Shown: positions 1-10,393 of the stretch, one piece after another
Numbering within the stretch: position 1 is the stretch's first letter
How the letters are laid out: every line of letters starts with the position of its first letter
Assembly: GCF_963082655.1 (NCBI RefSeq)
Contig: NC_081555.1
Span: 145,808,517 to 145,872,516 of the forward strand
Length of the DNA stretch: 64,000 nt
Direction: 5' to 3'
Source of the DNA: Stomoxys calcitrans
Lineage: Eukaryota; Arthropoda; Insecta; Diptera; Muscidae
Notes under the pieces: model-generated
Seen by the model: only the letters and a program-made list of their open reading frames with translations
Database searches by the model: none
Told to the model about the DNA's origin: nothing
Position numbers and translations under genes: made by a program

Positions 1-540
1 CAGTCCATTAGTTTACTTTGAGATTTAGTTAACATTTACACATTTGCAAGGTAACTTAGGAGTTCAAAGTTAATCCCCTTTAGTGATAAGAAAAATTATG
101 AATGGAATTTATTTGATATTCTTGGAATTTGTTGGTCGATAAAAACGGGATTTTTCTTGACGTTATAAATTGGTTATTGACTTTCACCTTCAATTCACAT
201 TTGCAAATTAACACTTTGAAACAAAATTTAGCCTGGAAACTTGACTGCTTACATAATTGACATTGTGAATCATAAAAATTACAAAATAAAATTCTTTTTT
301 TCAGTCGAGGCTTATAGAATTTAAAAAAATCTCACTGAGATTAACCGCAACCCAATGGATGGTGGATGAATTTTTAAGAACCACAACAAGAGCCGTAATT
401 AAAGCAATTTTCTCTAGAAGCAAAATCTCAAAAGAGAAAGCGAAAATTTGTATAAGACTTTCTGTAAAGACAAGACAGGAAGGAGAAAAGGGCTTTATAA
501 TTTTTTGATTTCGGAAGGGGGCGGGCCCTACCACGTTACC

Positions 541-1775
541 CAAAAACACCACCCAAAATCAAAAGCGGACCGATCGGGACAATATGGGTATCAAATGAAA
601 GGTATTGGAAAATAGAATACGAATATGGTATTAAAATTTGGATCTAAGTACCCATCGGGCCGCCCCGACCCCGAAATTAACCCCAAACAGACATATTGGA
701 CGTTCATATCAATATGGGCCTCGAATGAAAGGTATTAGGGTGTAGATTACGAATATGGCATACAAAATCAGTTCGAAGCATAGGGGGTCACCCTACCTCC
801 CCGCAATAAATGGGCCTATGACCCATCATGACTATATGGGATTCGGTTTTTTTGTTTGTTCCGTAGAACCAAAACAGGGCTGAACAGATTTTCTTAAAAT
901 GTAGATGGAGGCGGTCCCTCCCCTTACCCCAAAAACGCCACCCAAAACCAAAAGTGGACCAATGGGCACAATATGGTTATCAAATCAAAGGTATTGGAGA
1001 CTAGAAAACGAATATCGTATTAAAACTTTGGTCCAAGTGCCCAGCGGGCCGTCCCAACCCTAAAATTTTAAACAGATATATTCGGCGTACCTATCAATAT
1101 GGGACTCAAATGAGATGTATTTGGCATTAGATAACAAATATGGCATAAAAAATTAGATCCAAGTAATAGTAGGTCGCCCCACCCCCAAATACCCCTAAAT
1201 GGGCATATAAGCCGACCATGGCTATATGAGAATCAAATGAAAGGTATTTGGGAGTAAATTACAATATGACATTAAAATTTGCGTTAAAGTGTAGGAGGCG
1301 TTTTTTCTCATTGGGAGTAAATTGCGAATATGACATTGAAATTTGCGTTCAAGTCCAGGTGGCGCTTTTCCTCCTAAAAATACGTCTAATAGGTTAATTG
1401 ACCCATTATGACAATATGGGACTCAAATGAGAGTAGAAAACGAATTTGATATCGAATTTTGGAGCTAAGTGTTTGGGGGGATATGAAGTTCAGTTTAGGG
1501 TGTGCTTTAGGGCGTCACCCCCTCAACTGAACTTCATATCCGACTATGGCAAATTGGGGCTTAAATCAACGGTATTTGGGGGTAAACAACGGATTTAATA
1601 TCTTTTTTCAGGGCAAAGTACCGGTGGCCGCCCCAGCTCCAAAACACCCTCCAATCGGTTCATATTTACCGACATGGCAATATGGGGCTCAAATTAAAGG
1701 GATTTGGGAGTTTGAGTCGAAATGTCCGAGCTGCCATCGCTCCCATAAAAAGCACTTCTCATTACCCAAATGAGA
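541..1775. repeat. Degenerate ~130-bp tandem repeat array
   Basis: A phrase of the form aatatgg..tcaaat.aaaggtatt recurs near 581, 711, 831, 970, 1096, 1222, 1412, 1546 and 1679, mostly 120-140 bp apart. Each is followed by an 'aaacgaatatgg.at' segment and a GC-rich 'gggccgcccc(a/g)accc' segment. Copies are strongly diverged, with indels, so the array is old. Open frames through it are accidental. No gene is seen from 1 to 540 either; that stretch is AT-rich and unique-looking. Confidence 0.8.
1479..1541. repeat. Perfect 17-bp inverted repeat (hairpin)
   Basis: Arms ggatatgaagttcagtt (1479-1495) and its exact reverse complement (1525-1541) enclose a 29-nt loop. The loop itself continues the symmetry imperfectly (tagggtg against caccccctc). 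It sits inside the degenerate array above, and no other copy was noticed. Confidence 0.8.
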
Positions 1776-2385
1776 TTGGTGATGCGATTCGTTCGAAATT
1801 TATTTGCATACTTAGTCACCAAGGAGTGTAAGAAGGAATTCAAAGCCCTCTCTGAGGATGACACAATCCGCATCGTTTGAGTGCTGGGCCATAACGGAGT
1901 AAGGGGGAATGAAAGGACAGACGATTTGGCAGTGAAGGCCAGAGGACTGCCGTCGATTAACTTGGTTAACCCGTAGCCTTTCGGGTCGACGCAGTCCGTT
2001 TTAAGTCCTTGGGCGACAAATGCAAGTAACACTGTGGAACAGCAAAACAGTAAGTAGGACGGCGAAAATCTTATGGGGTGATCCGGATTGTTAGAGGACG
2101 AGGCTATTTCTGAAAGGAAGTAAGAAGGAGGTCAGTATAGCTTTTGGTGTCATAACGGGACACATAAGACTACTTGCTCACTTATGCAAAATCGGCACGG
2201 CAAGTGATAGCATGTGGGGAAGATGATGAGACGTTGAAACATTTCCTAAAAATTAAAATTTTTTTCTTCGAGGTTACTTTTTAGTTTTAAGAGCGCACAA
2301 CAAGCCGATTACTGGCTTAGGTGTATGTCTATAGTGGCATGGGGCAGATTAATATCTGCATCCTCTTTTCAATCTAACCTAACGG
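1775..2385 (+). mobile_element. Decayed non-LTR retrotransposon fragment, RNase H part
   Basis: Translation of 1810-1990 gives an RNase H-like tail with the signature GHNGVRGNERTDDLA, equivalent to the W-x-P-G-H-x-G-x-x-G-N-E-x-A-D-x-L-A block of LINE RNase H domains. A TGA replaces the expected Trp codon just before it. The downstream 2260-2385 stretch matches the 3' end of another fragment in this window (5210-5310), supporting one shared LINE family. Inactive. Confidence 0.7.
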
Positions 2386-2548
2386 AACCTTCTGCCACCA
2401 AAAACAAAACATGGTTTCTATTGTTGTAGTCTGGTGCCTCGGGAGCCGCCCAAAACTTGCCAAATGGATATATAGACCAATCATGACAATTCAGCGTCAT
2501 AGGCGGAGAGTTAAAGAAGGTGCAGCGGAGCGGGCCCGGTGTGGCTAG

Positions 2549-3630
2549 TTTTCTCTAAAGACAAAATTTCTATGAAATTATCTCTAAAGACAAAATTTCT
2601 ATGAAATTTTCTCTAAAGACAAAATTTCTATGAAATTTTCTCTAAAGACAAAATTTCTATGAAATTTTCTCTAAAGACAAAATTTCTATGAAATTTTCTC
2701 TAAAGACAAAATTTCTATGAAATTTTCTCTAAAGACAAAATTTCTATGAAATTTTCTCTAAAGACACAATTTCTATGAAATTTTCTCTAAAGACAAAATT
2801 TCTATGAAATTTTCTCTAAAGACAAAATTTCTATGAAATTTTCTCTAAAGACAAAATTTCTATGAAATTTTCTCTAAAGACAAAATTTCTATGAAATTTT
2901 CTCTAAAGACAAAATTTCTATGAAATTTTCTCTAAAGACAAAATTTCTATGAAATTTTCTCTAAAGACAAAATTTCTATGAAATTTTCTCTAAAGACAAA
3001 ATTTCTATGAAATTTTCTCTAAAGACAAAATTTCTATGAAATTTTCTCTAAAGACAAAATTTCTATGAAATTTTCTCTAAAGACAAAATTTCTATGAAAT
3101 TTTCTCTAAAGACAAAATTTCTATGAAATTTTCTCTAAAGACAAAATTTCTATGAAATTTTCTCTAAAGACAAAATTTCTATGAAATTTTCTCTAAAGAC
3201 AAAATTTCTATGAAATTTTCTCTAAAGACAAAATTTCTATGAAATTTTCTCTAAAGACAAAATTTCTATGAAATTTTCTCTAAAGACAAAATTTCTATGA
3301 AATTTTCTCTAAAGACAAAATTTCTATGAAATTTTCTCTAAAGACAAAATTTCTATGAAATTTTCTCTAAAGACAAAATTTCTATGAAATTTTCTCTAAA
3401 GACAAAATTTCTATGAAATTTTCTCTAAAGACAAAATTTCTATGAAATTTTCTCCAAAGACAAAATTTCTATGAAATTTTCTCTAAAGACAAAATTTCTA
3501 TGAAATTTTCTCTAAAGACAAAATTTCTATGAAAAATTCTCTAAAGACAAAATTTCTATAAAATTTTCTCTAAAGACAAAATTTCTATGAAATTTTCTCT
3601 AAAGACAAAATTTCTATGAAATTTTCTCTA
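2549..3630. repeat. 29-bp satellite array, about 37 copies
   Basis: The unit tctctaaagacaaaatttct + atgaaattt repeats head to tail with a strict 29-bp period for about 1,080 bp. Nearly all copies are identical. Scattered variants are seen around 2766 (a to c), 3452 (t to c), 3535 and 3559, and the first copy (near 2579) is more diverged. Each unit contains the near-palindrome aaatttctatgaaattt. No open frame is meaningful here. Confidence 0.97.
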
Positions 3631-4205
3631 CACTTATTCCCTATCTTTTATTCAAATTCTTATTTTGCTCCGAAATACTTTTCATTTAGGTCCTATATAT
3701 TACTGATCATTTTATATTCCCGTTTGAGCCGCTTTTGAGGTGTGTCGTACCCATCAGGTTCTCTTTCCTAAACTTCATAAGATCAGATTTATATTTTGAC
3801 TCATAGGTTGTTAGCATGACCGCTTATAGTGCTAACTGTATGGTGCAAAATTTCTTCTAGGTGACATTATATCCTTACCTCAGGTTTTAAAAATCCATTT
3901 AGATATCTTCGACTGTCACTTTAAATCCACAGATTTTATTGATATCAATAGATATATGTTGCATAAAATATTAATAACTTAAAAAAATTCCGTTCTACAT
4001 CAGTCGGCTAATGTATATAAAAACTATTGTGAAATAAATTTTATCCGCAACCTAAAAGTAAAGAAAATTTAAAATGTTAATATTTAATTACATTTGATGA
4101 AAGAATTTAATAGAATTTGTTTTAATTATTCTTGAAGTTTGTAAAATTATTGTAGCATTTTGAATTCATATTCAAAGTAAGTTTAACACAAATATCCTTT
4201 TAAGT
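3631..4205. other. AT-rich DNA, no feature recognised
   Basis: No coding signal, repeat or RNA gene was recognised between the 29-bp satellite and the first SINE-like copy. Confidence 0.6.
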
Positions 4206-4645
4206 AATTTCCATGGCAGCCGGCTGAATGTATCGGATTGAGTCCTTCATCGGCAAGGGCTGCCGCCTCAGTGCACAACACACTGAGATAACTATGGGCA
4301 TTACACAGGCTGGAATTTTAATCTGTGAGGTGTTCTTCGTTATTTCGGAAGCTTTGCTTGGAGTTACAGGGGGCGCGTCCACAGCTTGCACATACGGAGT
4401 AGCTGCAACTGACAATCAGCGGTATCGAGTGGAGAGTCTCAGTGAGAGACCGGGTGGCACCGATTCTTGCTTAAATACTGTGTGCCTATGATATTCGACA
4501 CGACATGGCGAGTTATTGGCGCCTTTAAATAACCAATGGCCATATTCTCGAGGCGATCGGTCGCATAGACTAGAACGAGTTTGCTCGTCTATAAGAGCTT
4601 GATCGCCAACTCCATATACAAATGTGGCTACAACAACAACACACT
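4206..4645 (+). mobile_element. SINE-like element with (ACA)n tail
   Basis: The copy begins with a 'catggcagccgg' head also found at the 5' end of LINE fragments in this window (for example reversed at 42690-42705). It then runs through a body ('acacaggctggaa', 'agcggtatcgagtgga') and ends in tacaacaacaacac near 4630-4645. The body matches 6660-7020 and, in part, 6265-6475. The short length, absence of an ORF and trinucleotide tail suggest a non-autonomous element mobilised by a LINE. That mechanism is an inference. Confidence 0.6.
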
Positions 4646-4667
4646 GATAAAACAAGAACTGTTCTTC

Positions 4668-4760
4668 AATCCCATGGCAGCCGGTTGAGCGTACCGGATT
4701 GACCCGATGGCAAAGGCTGCCGTGTCAGTGTACAACATACTGCTAAAACAACAATAACTG
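4668..4760 (+). mobile_element. Short LINE-head/ACA-tail element (~90 bp)
   Basis: It starts 'cccatggcagccggttgag', passes through 'ggctgccgtgtcagtgtacaa' and ends in aaaacaacaataac. It is the forward counterpart of the reversed copy at 20556-20655. Only the extreme 5' head of the LINE and an A/C tail are present. Confidence 0.55.
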
Positions 4761-4984
4761 TTTTTGATATGAGACCATAAACATACAGATAAATCTCATA
4801 GCCGTAGTGGGTCCCTCATACCCACCCATAATGCTATGGAGTAAATGATAGAAGCATCGGGGGGATAACCGAGGTGACGATAGCAGTGCAAGACACTATA
4901 ACTAGTGGCATATTCTTGTATGAATGGAACACAGGTGGTTCCGGTCCGTAGGACGGATTGCCGCGGGAACATGATGTAAATTTG

Positions 4985-5345
4985 TTATTTAAAGGTGCCA
5001 AAAACTTGCCTTACCTTAAGGACGTCAAGTGTGAATATCTTTACGGACAGTAAGTTGTCCAAAAGGGGTTATGATACCAAGATGCATGGTGACGGACGGG
5101 TTTGGCGTGTCGCCTTCTCTGAGAGTGGCACGATATGCATTGTTTGGGCTAGAATGGAAAACTATCAGGCAATTTGTAAGCAGCCCGGAATTATTGGCGA
5201 AGATTTTCAGGGTTACTTTTCGGTGTTTAGAACGCACAAAAACCGATTGCTTCCTTAGATGTATCTTCACAGTGGAATGGGGCGGGCTGCTTAAAGTCCG
5301 CACCCATTCTTCCGCCCATTCTGGGGTGATACAAACGAAATCGCT
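4985..5345 (+). mobile_element. LINE 3'-end fragment
   Basis: 5200-5310 is alignable by eye with 2265-2380: both carry '.gcacaa.aa.ccgatt.ct..cttaggtgtat' and 'gtgg.atggggc'. This is the distal part of the LINE ORF2 and its 3' region. It is broken by frameshifts and not functional. Confidence 0.55.
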
Positions 5346-5389
5346 TATCGTGAGGGAGTCAGAAACCTTGGACTTTTCAAACTGGTGGT

Positions 5390-6135
5390 TAATGATGATT
5401 GGTATATGAGACTAGACGGATTTGTTCACCAAGATAGTACTTTCTTGTTGACGGGTTAGGTGTACTTTCCAGAAATATCAGGGCTGCGGGTAAAGCTACT
5501 TTCCCGGGACCTACTGTATACACGAATGGGTCTAAATTTAATGGGGTGACCGGAGGCTTCATTGAGTCCCTCTAGGATCGAGGTCATCCCTGTCCTGAAG
5601 GCATTTGAGACGATTTCGATGCGGGTGCGGTTGTCCAATCTAATTGTTACGATGTACTTGGACAGTACGCTGAAAGCACGGACTAAATGAGTTCAAGAAT
5701 AATAAAGAGACCCGTTAACAAGGCGACCGGATAGCTGGCCAGGAGTTGTTTTGGTAGGGTTGACTCTTTTTACGAATACAGAGCCGATGAAGAGTATATT
5801 GGCGCTATGGTTTGTTGGGTAGCAAAGGTTCTATGGCTGAGTATTTCACGGAGACGGACATCACTTATCCTTGGACTGAGAAAATATGACCTCGAACTGC
5901 TGATGGGGTACATTGGAACGTCAAGCCTTAAATTTCGCGCTGAACACGGATAGTCGAACTTCTGCAGTGTATGTGATGTCGAAGATTAGTTTGGGGACTG
6001 TCGAGCACATTTTGTGTCAGTGCCCCGAAATTGCGGGACAAGATACAGGACAATGGTTAAACACGTCGTTTTGTGCCTGTCTCTTCAGGCACATAGTCCT
6101 TTCGTCATTCTGAAGATCTGTAGAGGTCAGAATTG
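5390..6135 (+). mobile_element. LINE RNase H-domain fragment
   Basis: Around 5517-5560 the plus strand reads TVYTNGSKFNGVTGG, the start of an RNase H domain (usual form YTDGSK, here with N for the first catalytic Asp). Near 6000-6030 it reads TVEHILCQCPE, the typical C-terminal E-H-x-L-x-x-C-P zinc-binding end of Jockey/R1-type ORF2. The intervening sequence has stops and deletions, so this is a dead copy. Confidence 0.65.
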
Positions 6136-6199
6136 GATGACTGAAAGATGCTCTGATCGTTCAAAGATGACAGGATGACGTTATCACCAGAAGCTCTGC

Positions 6200-6475
6200 T
6201 GAGAGACACCACAGTTGGCGGATAGTAGAATCCTTCGCATGCGGAGTGGGCGCCACTACAGTCGCAGACATTCAGCGGTATCGAGTGGAGAGTCTTAGTG
6301 AGAGGACGGCCGGTACCGGTTCTGGCTTGAATATCGAGTAACTACGCGATATGACAAGGCGAGTTATTAGCGATTTGAACTAATGGCCACAATGTAACAT
6401 TAGCGATCGGTCCTAAGGACCGGAAAAAGCTTCCTCACATATAAAGCATGAAGCTATGTAGGAGTCACCAGCGTC
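6200..6475 (+). mobile_element. SINE-like element, partial copy
   Basis: 'cattcagcggtatcgagtgg', 'agtgagagga' and 'aaggcgagttattagcg' align with the bodies of the copies at 4206-4645 and 6572-7020. The tail has degenerated. It is the most diverged of the three copies. Confidence 0.5.
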
Positions 6476-6571
6476 AGGCGCAGGCAAATTGTATATATAA
6501 AAAGTCAGTCCCCGCCTTCATTGCGTGTGGATCCTTATTTAGCACATTGATAACTGTGTAAACTGCAAGAT

Positions 6572-7020
6572 TTGGTCAGCTATGTTTTCGGCATCGCTGT
6601 TGTGTATATTGACATGCAGGATAAATCGGAGCATTTGCATAGTACGACGACGAACCCTGGAACGAACGGGATAGCTGTGAAGACCACACAGGCTGGAACA
6701 TTGTGGTTTTGTGTGGTGTTCATTGCTGTCACTAGAAGCTTTGCGTCCACAGGTTGCAGATAGGGGAATGCTCCATACGGAGTACCTGCAACGGCAGTCA
6801 CGGACAATCAGCGGTATCGAGCGGAGAGTCTCAGTGAGAGGTCGGACGGCACCGGCTCTTGCACAAATACTGAGTGCCTATGATGCTCGATATAAGGCGA
6901 GTTATTGGCGCTTTTAAATAACCAAGGGCCACCACGTTCCCGCGGAGATCGGTTCTTTGGACCCGAACGAGCTTGCTCACCTACAGGAGCATGACGATGG
7001 CTACAACAACAACACTGCTG
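6572..7020 (+). mobile_element. SINE-like element with (ACA)n tail
   Basis: It shares with 4290-4645 the blocks 'cacacaggctggaa', 'cgtccacag.ttgca', 'caatcagcggtatcgag' and 'ggcgagttattggcgc', and ends in ggctacaacaacaacactg (7004-7022). It has no ORF of its own. Confidence 0.6.
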
Positions 7021-7039
7021 TCTACATTAGCACAGCACC

Positions 7040-7512
7040 TTGCAAAGTAGTCAGTATGACTGTACTCCTGTATTGACGTCAAGCTAGAGCACGAACGCAA
7101 ATGCACCCACTTACATCTCACCGGTTGCATCTAACAGACACCGACCGTTGATGGATGTGGTTCTGTCAAATCGAACATAACCAACTAAGGTCCGAGGACG
7201 AACACAATAGATCAGATGTGCCCGAGCCAACCGCGAAACTGTGTCCTTTAACCTAATCCAAGGTCCGAGGATCTCTTCAATCTCCCCACGGATCAATTGC
7301 GAACGAAGGAGACACTCCAAGATGTGCCTCTCCCATAACGAAAAGGACAAAGGACACGTACTCTGAGACAGCAGCCTCTGGCCGCCGGGAATTTCACCGG
7401 GTCCATCCGGTACATAGAACCGGCTGGCGTAGGATAGTCTTTTTTCAACTTCTCATTCGCTTTTTCTAGGGCGAAAACAATGGGCCTAAAGTTTCGCGTA
7501 CTCTTCAACCTA
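7040..7512 (-). mobile_element. LINE 5'-end fragment, antisense
   Basis: On the minus strand it encodes the same N-terminal region seen better preserved at 42397-42722: SLWERHILECLL, then a decayed 2A-like site (EEILGPW instead of EKNPGPW), then the cysteine-rich start of ORF1. It lies immediately 3' of ZAD gene A, in the same orientation, and may have separated or removed that gene's last exons. Confidence 0.6.
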
Positions 7513-7813
7513 ACCTAACCTTCGTCTTCTTCTGTAAGGACCGAGGTGGCTGACGTTTAGCATGTCTAGTCGGAGAGACTTTCGGCATCTACGCCCGATT
7601 TTTATGAATCTCTCACTTTTTTTGACTTCAGGGGATGGGCCAACCTTTGTGCCGTCCTACTTTCTCCTTTCTCACTCTTAATTCATTTCTCTTTAGGACG
7701 AGCACAATGGTGCAGAGGGGTTCGAGTGAAGTGGTTGGCAAATGCGGTTACCAGTTGCTAAATCTTTGAAATTCATGGTAGGATAATTTTAAAAATAATA
7801 ACCAATAACTTAC

Positions 7814-8911
7814 CACCCCTGTGGCTGGTGTATTCGGCTTTATGACGTTCTCTATGATCATCATATACTTCAGGGAATATTAATTGTCCACATAAATCAC
7901 AATCCACATATTCGATGCCGTTATGAATACTATGTTGATGAAAGGTTAATGCTTTTTGAGTAATATAAAGTCTGTTGCAAACATCACAATTAAACGAAAA
8001 TAACTTTTGATCTATATCGAAATTAGAAGAATTAGATACATCTTTAAACAAGTACATGTCTTGATGGTTTTAATTGTATAGATTTTTACCATGTTTATCG
8101 TCATAATGTTCATATAGTTGCCGCTGAAACTGAAAAGATTCTTTGCATATAACGCAATTAAAACGATATCTGGGTGTTTGTCCAGGGGCCATAGTATTTG
8201 TAACCCTTTGATTTTCTCTCGGCGTAGTGACATCTTGTTTGTTATAGATATTTTGTTGTGGAACTATGACTTGAATGGCTGGTCTTACTTGCTCTAACAC
8301 CACCACTTTAGCATTATTATTTTTGTGTATAACAATATTTTGGTCTAAAGAACAGACTTCTATCGGAATCTCTTCACATTCGGTAGTCTCAATTTCAGTT
8401 ATTTGCGTATCTTGTAGATCAACTTCTTCATAACGTTCCATTAAATCGGCCTGAAATTAACAAAATATATTGTGATTATGAACTTTGTTGTTACATTGGA
8501 AAGCTCCTAACATACCGGTGAAATAATTTTAATAGTACCGGACAACTCGTTTCTACTCGATGTGGTCCTTGCGATTCCGTCGTCCTCATCTTCGTCGTAC
8601 ATTGCCTTTAGGATTTCCTCGTTTTTCTGAGATTTTGTTATAAACTCCACTGTGTTTAGCATGTGGTTCTTGCATGGATGACATATGTACGAATGATCCG
8701 GTAAGTAGGTAATGCTGAAGCGATTACAGTTGGATTTTAAGCAAAAGTAATAGCATTCCAAATAAGATTTAGCTTTGACATTATCGCGGAGACTGACTGG
8801 TGGCTGCGGCGGTTGCATAAAATTTGTTGCCTGTGTAAGACTTCGTATCTCTGTAAGACAAGCGCGACAAAATTTTCTTTCCACCTTGGGTTCATTGGAC
8901 ACTTTGTACAT
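7814..8911 (-). CDS. ZAD C2H2 zinc-finger protein A, 3' exons not found
   Basis: Three coding exons fit GT-AG rules and join in frame: 8911-8516, 8450-8090 and 8011-7814 (318 codons). The ATG at 8911 opens an N-terminal ZAD (zinc-finger-associated domain, a dimerisation module). It has C-x2-C near residues 15-18 and a second C-x2-C near 77-80, then an acidic linker. One C2H2 finger ends exon 2 (CVICKESF) and two lie in exon 3 (CDVCNRLY, CDLCGQLI). Intron phases (0, 1, 1) and the exon-3 acceptor context match paralogue B. B continues with seven more fingers; no such exon follows here down to position 1. Either the gene is truncated, with LINE debris starting 300 bp downstream, or its next exon lies beyond the window across a very long intron. 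ZAD proteins usually bind DNA in the nucleus. Function unknown. Confidence 0.8.
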
Positions 8912-8946
8912 GTTTCACTATTTATGCTTGCTTGCAGGTGTGATGA

Positions 8947-9270
8947 TCTGAAATAAAAAAGCAGCTCAATTAATCAAGGAAGTTTAACAATAAAAGTTTG
9001 AAACTAGTTTTCTCTGTATTTCATCCTAATTTTATTCCAATGTTTTGGGACAACAACCAACGCACTTCGGCTGTGGCCTCTACCTAGAACGCTATACTTA
9101 ATTTTTTAATATATTATTGTATTTGTTATATGAATGCGTTCGTGTAAACAAAAATTTTTTTTATTTCCTATAACTAAATCACTTACCAACTTTATTTTCC
9201 AGGAATATTTTTTATTTTTCCACAAATAAAACAAATAGGAAGCAACAACAAGATGCCTAACAGCTGATAT
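8947..9270 (-). promoter_or_regulatory. Probable promoter and non-coding first exon of gene A
   Basis: On the minus strand a strong donor (GTTG|GTAAGT, at 9187) and a polypyrimidine-CAG acceptor (exon resumes at 8947) bracket an intron in the 5' leader. This implies a short non-coding exon ending at 9188. Just upstream, 9259-9268 is aacagctgat, a perfect match to the Drosophila core-promoter E-box motif AWCAGCTGWT (Ohler motif 5). The start site itself is not determined. Confidence 0.5.
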
Positions 9271-9550
9271 CAGCGTAAAGCTTAGGTTATTTAAACCGTT
9301 GGAAACGTATGGTAACGTGTCTTGTGATTACTAGATTTCGATTGACGAAAAAAAACGCTCAGCTTTATGTACTTTCTTACAATGCAAACCATGGTACAAT
9401 AAAGTGATAGAGTCGTTAGCACTAAAACAAAATTCTTTGCCAGCAAAATTTTCAAGTTTTTTGCCTGTCAAAACACACTATAAAAAAATTGTGACGAAGA
9501 TAATGCGAACACATCCCGTACAAGTGGTTCCGAGTTCTATGAGCAAAATA

Positions 9551-9785
9551 TTGGGTTGCCCAAAAAGTAATTGCGGATTTTTTAAAAGAAAGTAAATTCA
9601 TTTTTAATAAAACTTAGAATGAACTTTAATCAAATATACTTTTTTACATTTTTTTTCTAAAAAAGCTAAAATTAACAGCTGATAACTGACAGAAGAAAGA
9701 ATGCAATTATAGAGTCACAAGCTGTGAAAAAATTTGTCAACGCCGACGATATGAAAAATCCGCAATTACTTTTTGGGCAACCCAA
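9551..9785. mobile_element. Mariner-type MITE, 235 bp, complete
   Basis: Perfect 32-bp terminal inverted repeats starting ttgggttgcccaaaaagtaa (9551-9582 and 9754-9785) are flanked by the dinucleotide TA on both sides (9549-9550, 9786-9787), as expected for a Tc1/mariner target duplication. There is no transposase ORF inside. The interior carries taacagctgataac. A truncated sister copy is at 57808-57966. Confidence 0.92.
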
Positions 9786-9836
9786 TAAAAGTAATCGGCA
9801 AAAAATATCGCGAAAAGCGAATATAGTACCAGCCTT

Positions 9837-9990
9837 AACTCTGGGAAATGGATGATTGAGATGGTCTCCGCGATAGCAGCCCAGTAAATACTGCTTAGAT
9901 AACATGTAGTCGAGCTTTTGCACATGTAAGGTCATTCTCTCCTGATGGAGGTGGTCTACATGAGATCTGAGGAGACAGGCCGTCGCAGTA
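9837..9990 (-). mobile_element. LINE ORF2 fragment between genes A and B
   Basis: The minus strand ('ctgcgacggcctgtctcctc', 'aagctcgactacatgtt') matches the plus-strand LINE at 42890-43010, which lies between the reverse transcriptase thumb and the C-terminal cysteine region. It is short and non-coding as it stands. Confidence 0.6.
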
Positions 9991-10393
9991 CGTGACAAGA
10001 AATCTAATATTTTGCACACCCCCCAAAATTGACTCCAGGAACACGAATATGAAGTTCGCTTTTGGGGCTCGGGTCTGGGGCCCCAAAAAAGGGGCTTCCA
10101 CCCCCTCAAGTGAAAGGATACAAAAATGCGGCCGAAATTGGCCAGCGAGATAAGATTCAAAATTTTTTTATACATACACAGAAGCCTCATATTTTAGCCG
10201 GAGAAAAAACTAAAAAAATAATACTATAAGAAAAAAATTTTAAAATCATTGTTCTTATGCACCAAGTTGCTCTAATTCCATGAGTGAATAATGTCTAATT
10301 CATTTAAACTATTTTTTTATGGTATACACAAAGCTTTTTAACAACAATAGTGAAATTCTTTGGTTTTATAGGGCTTGACAAAAACTTCTTAAA

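Noticed and set aside
1546..1773. 75-codon plus-strand frame
   Set aside because: It lies wholly in the degenerate 130-bp repeat array and its composition follows the repeat.
2549..3630. CRISPR-like array
   Set aside because: There are no unique spacers; units are contiguous 29-bp copies, and the genome context is eukaryotic.
4995..5409. Overlapping plus- and minus-strand frames of ~90-112 codons
   Set aside because: The region is a frameshifted LINE 3' fragment alignable with 2260-2385; the frames are accidental.
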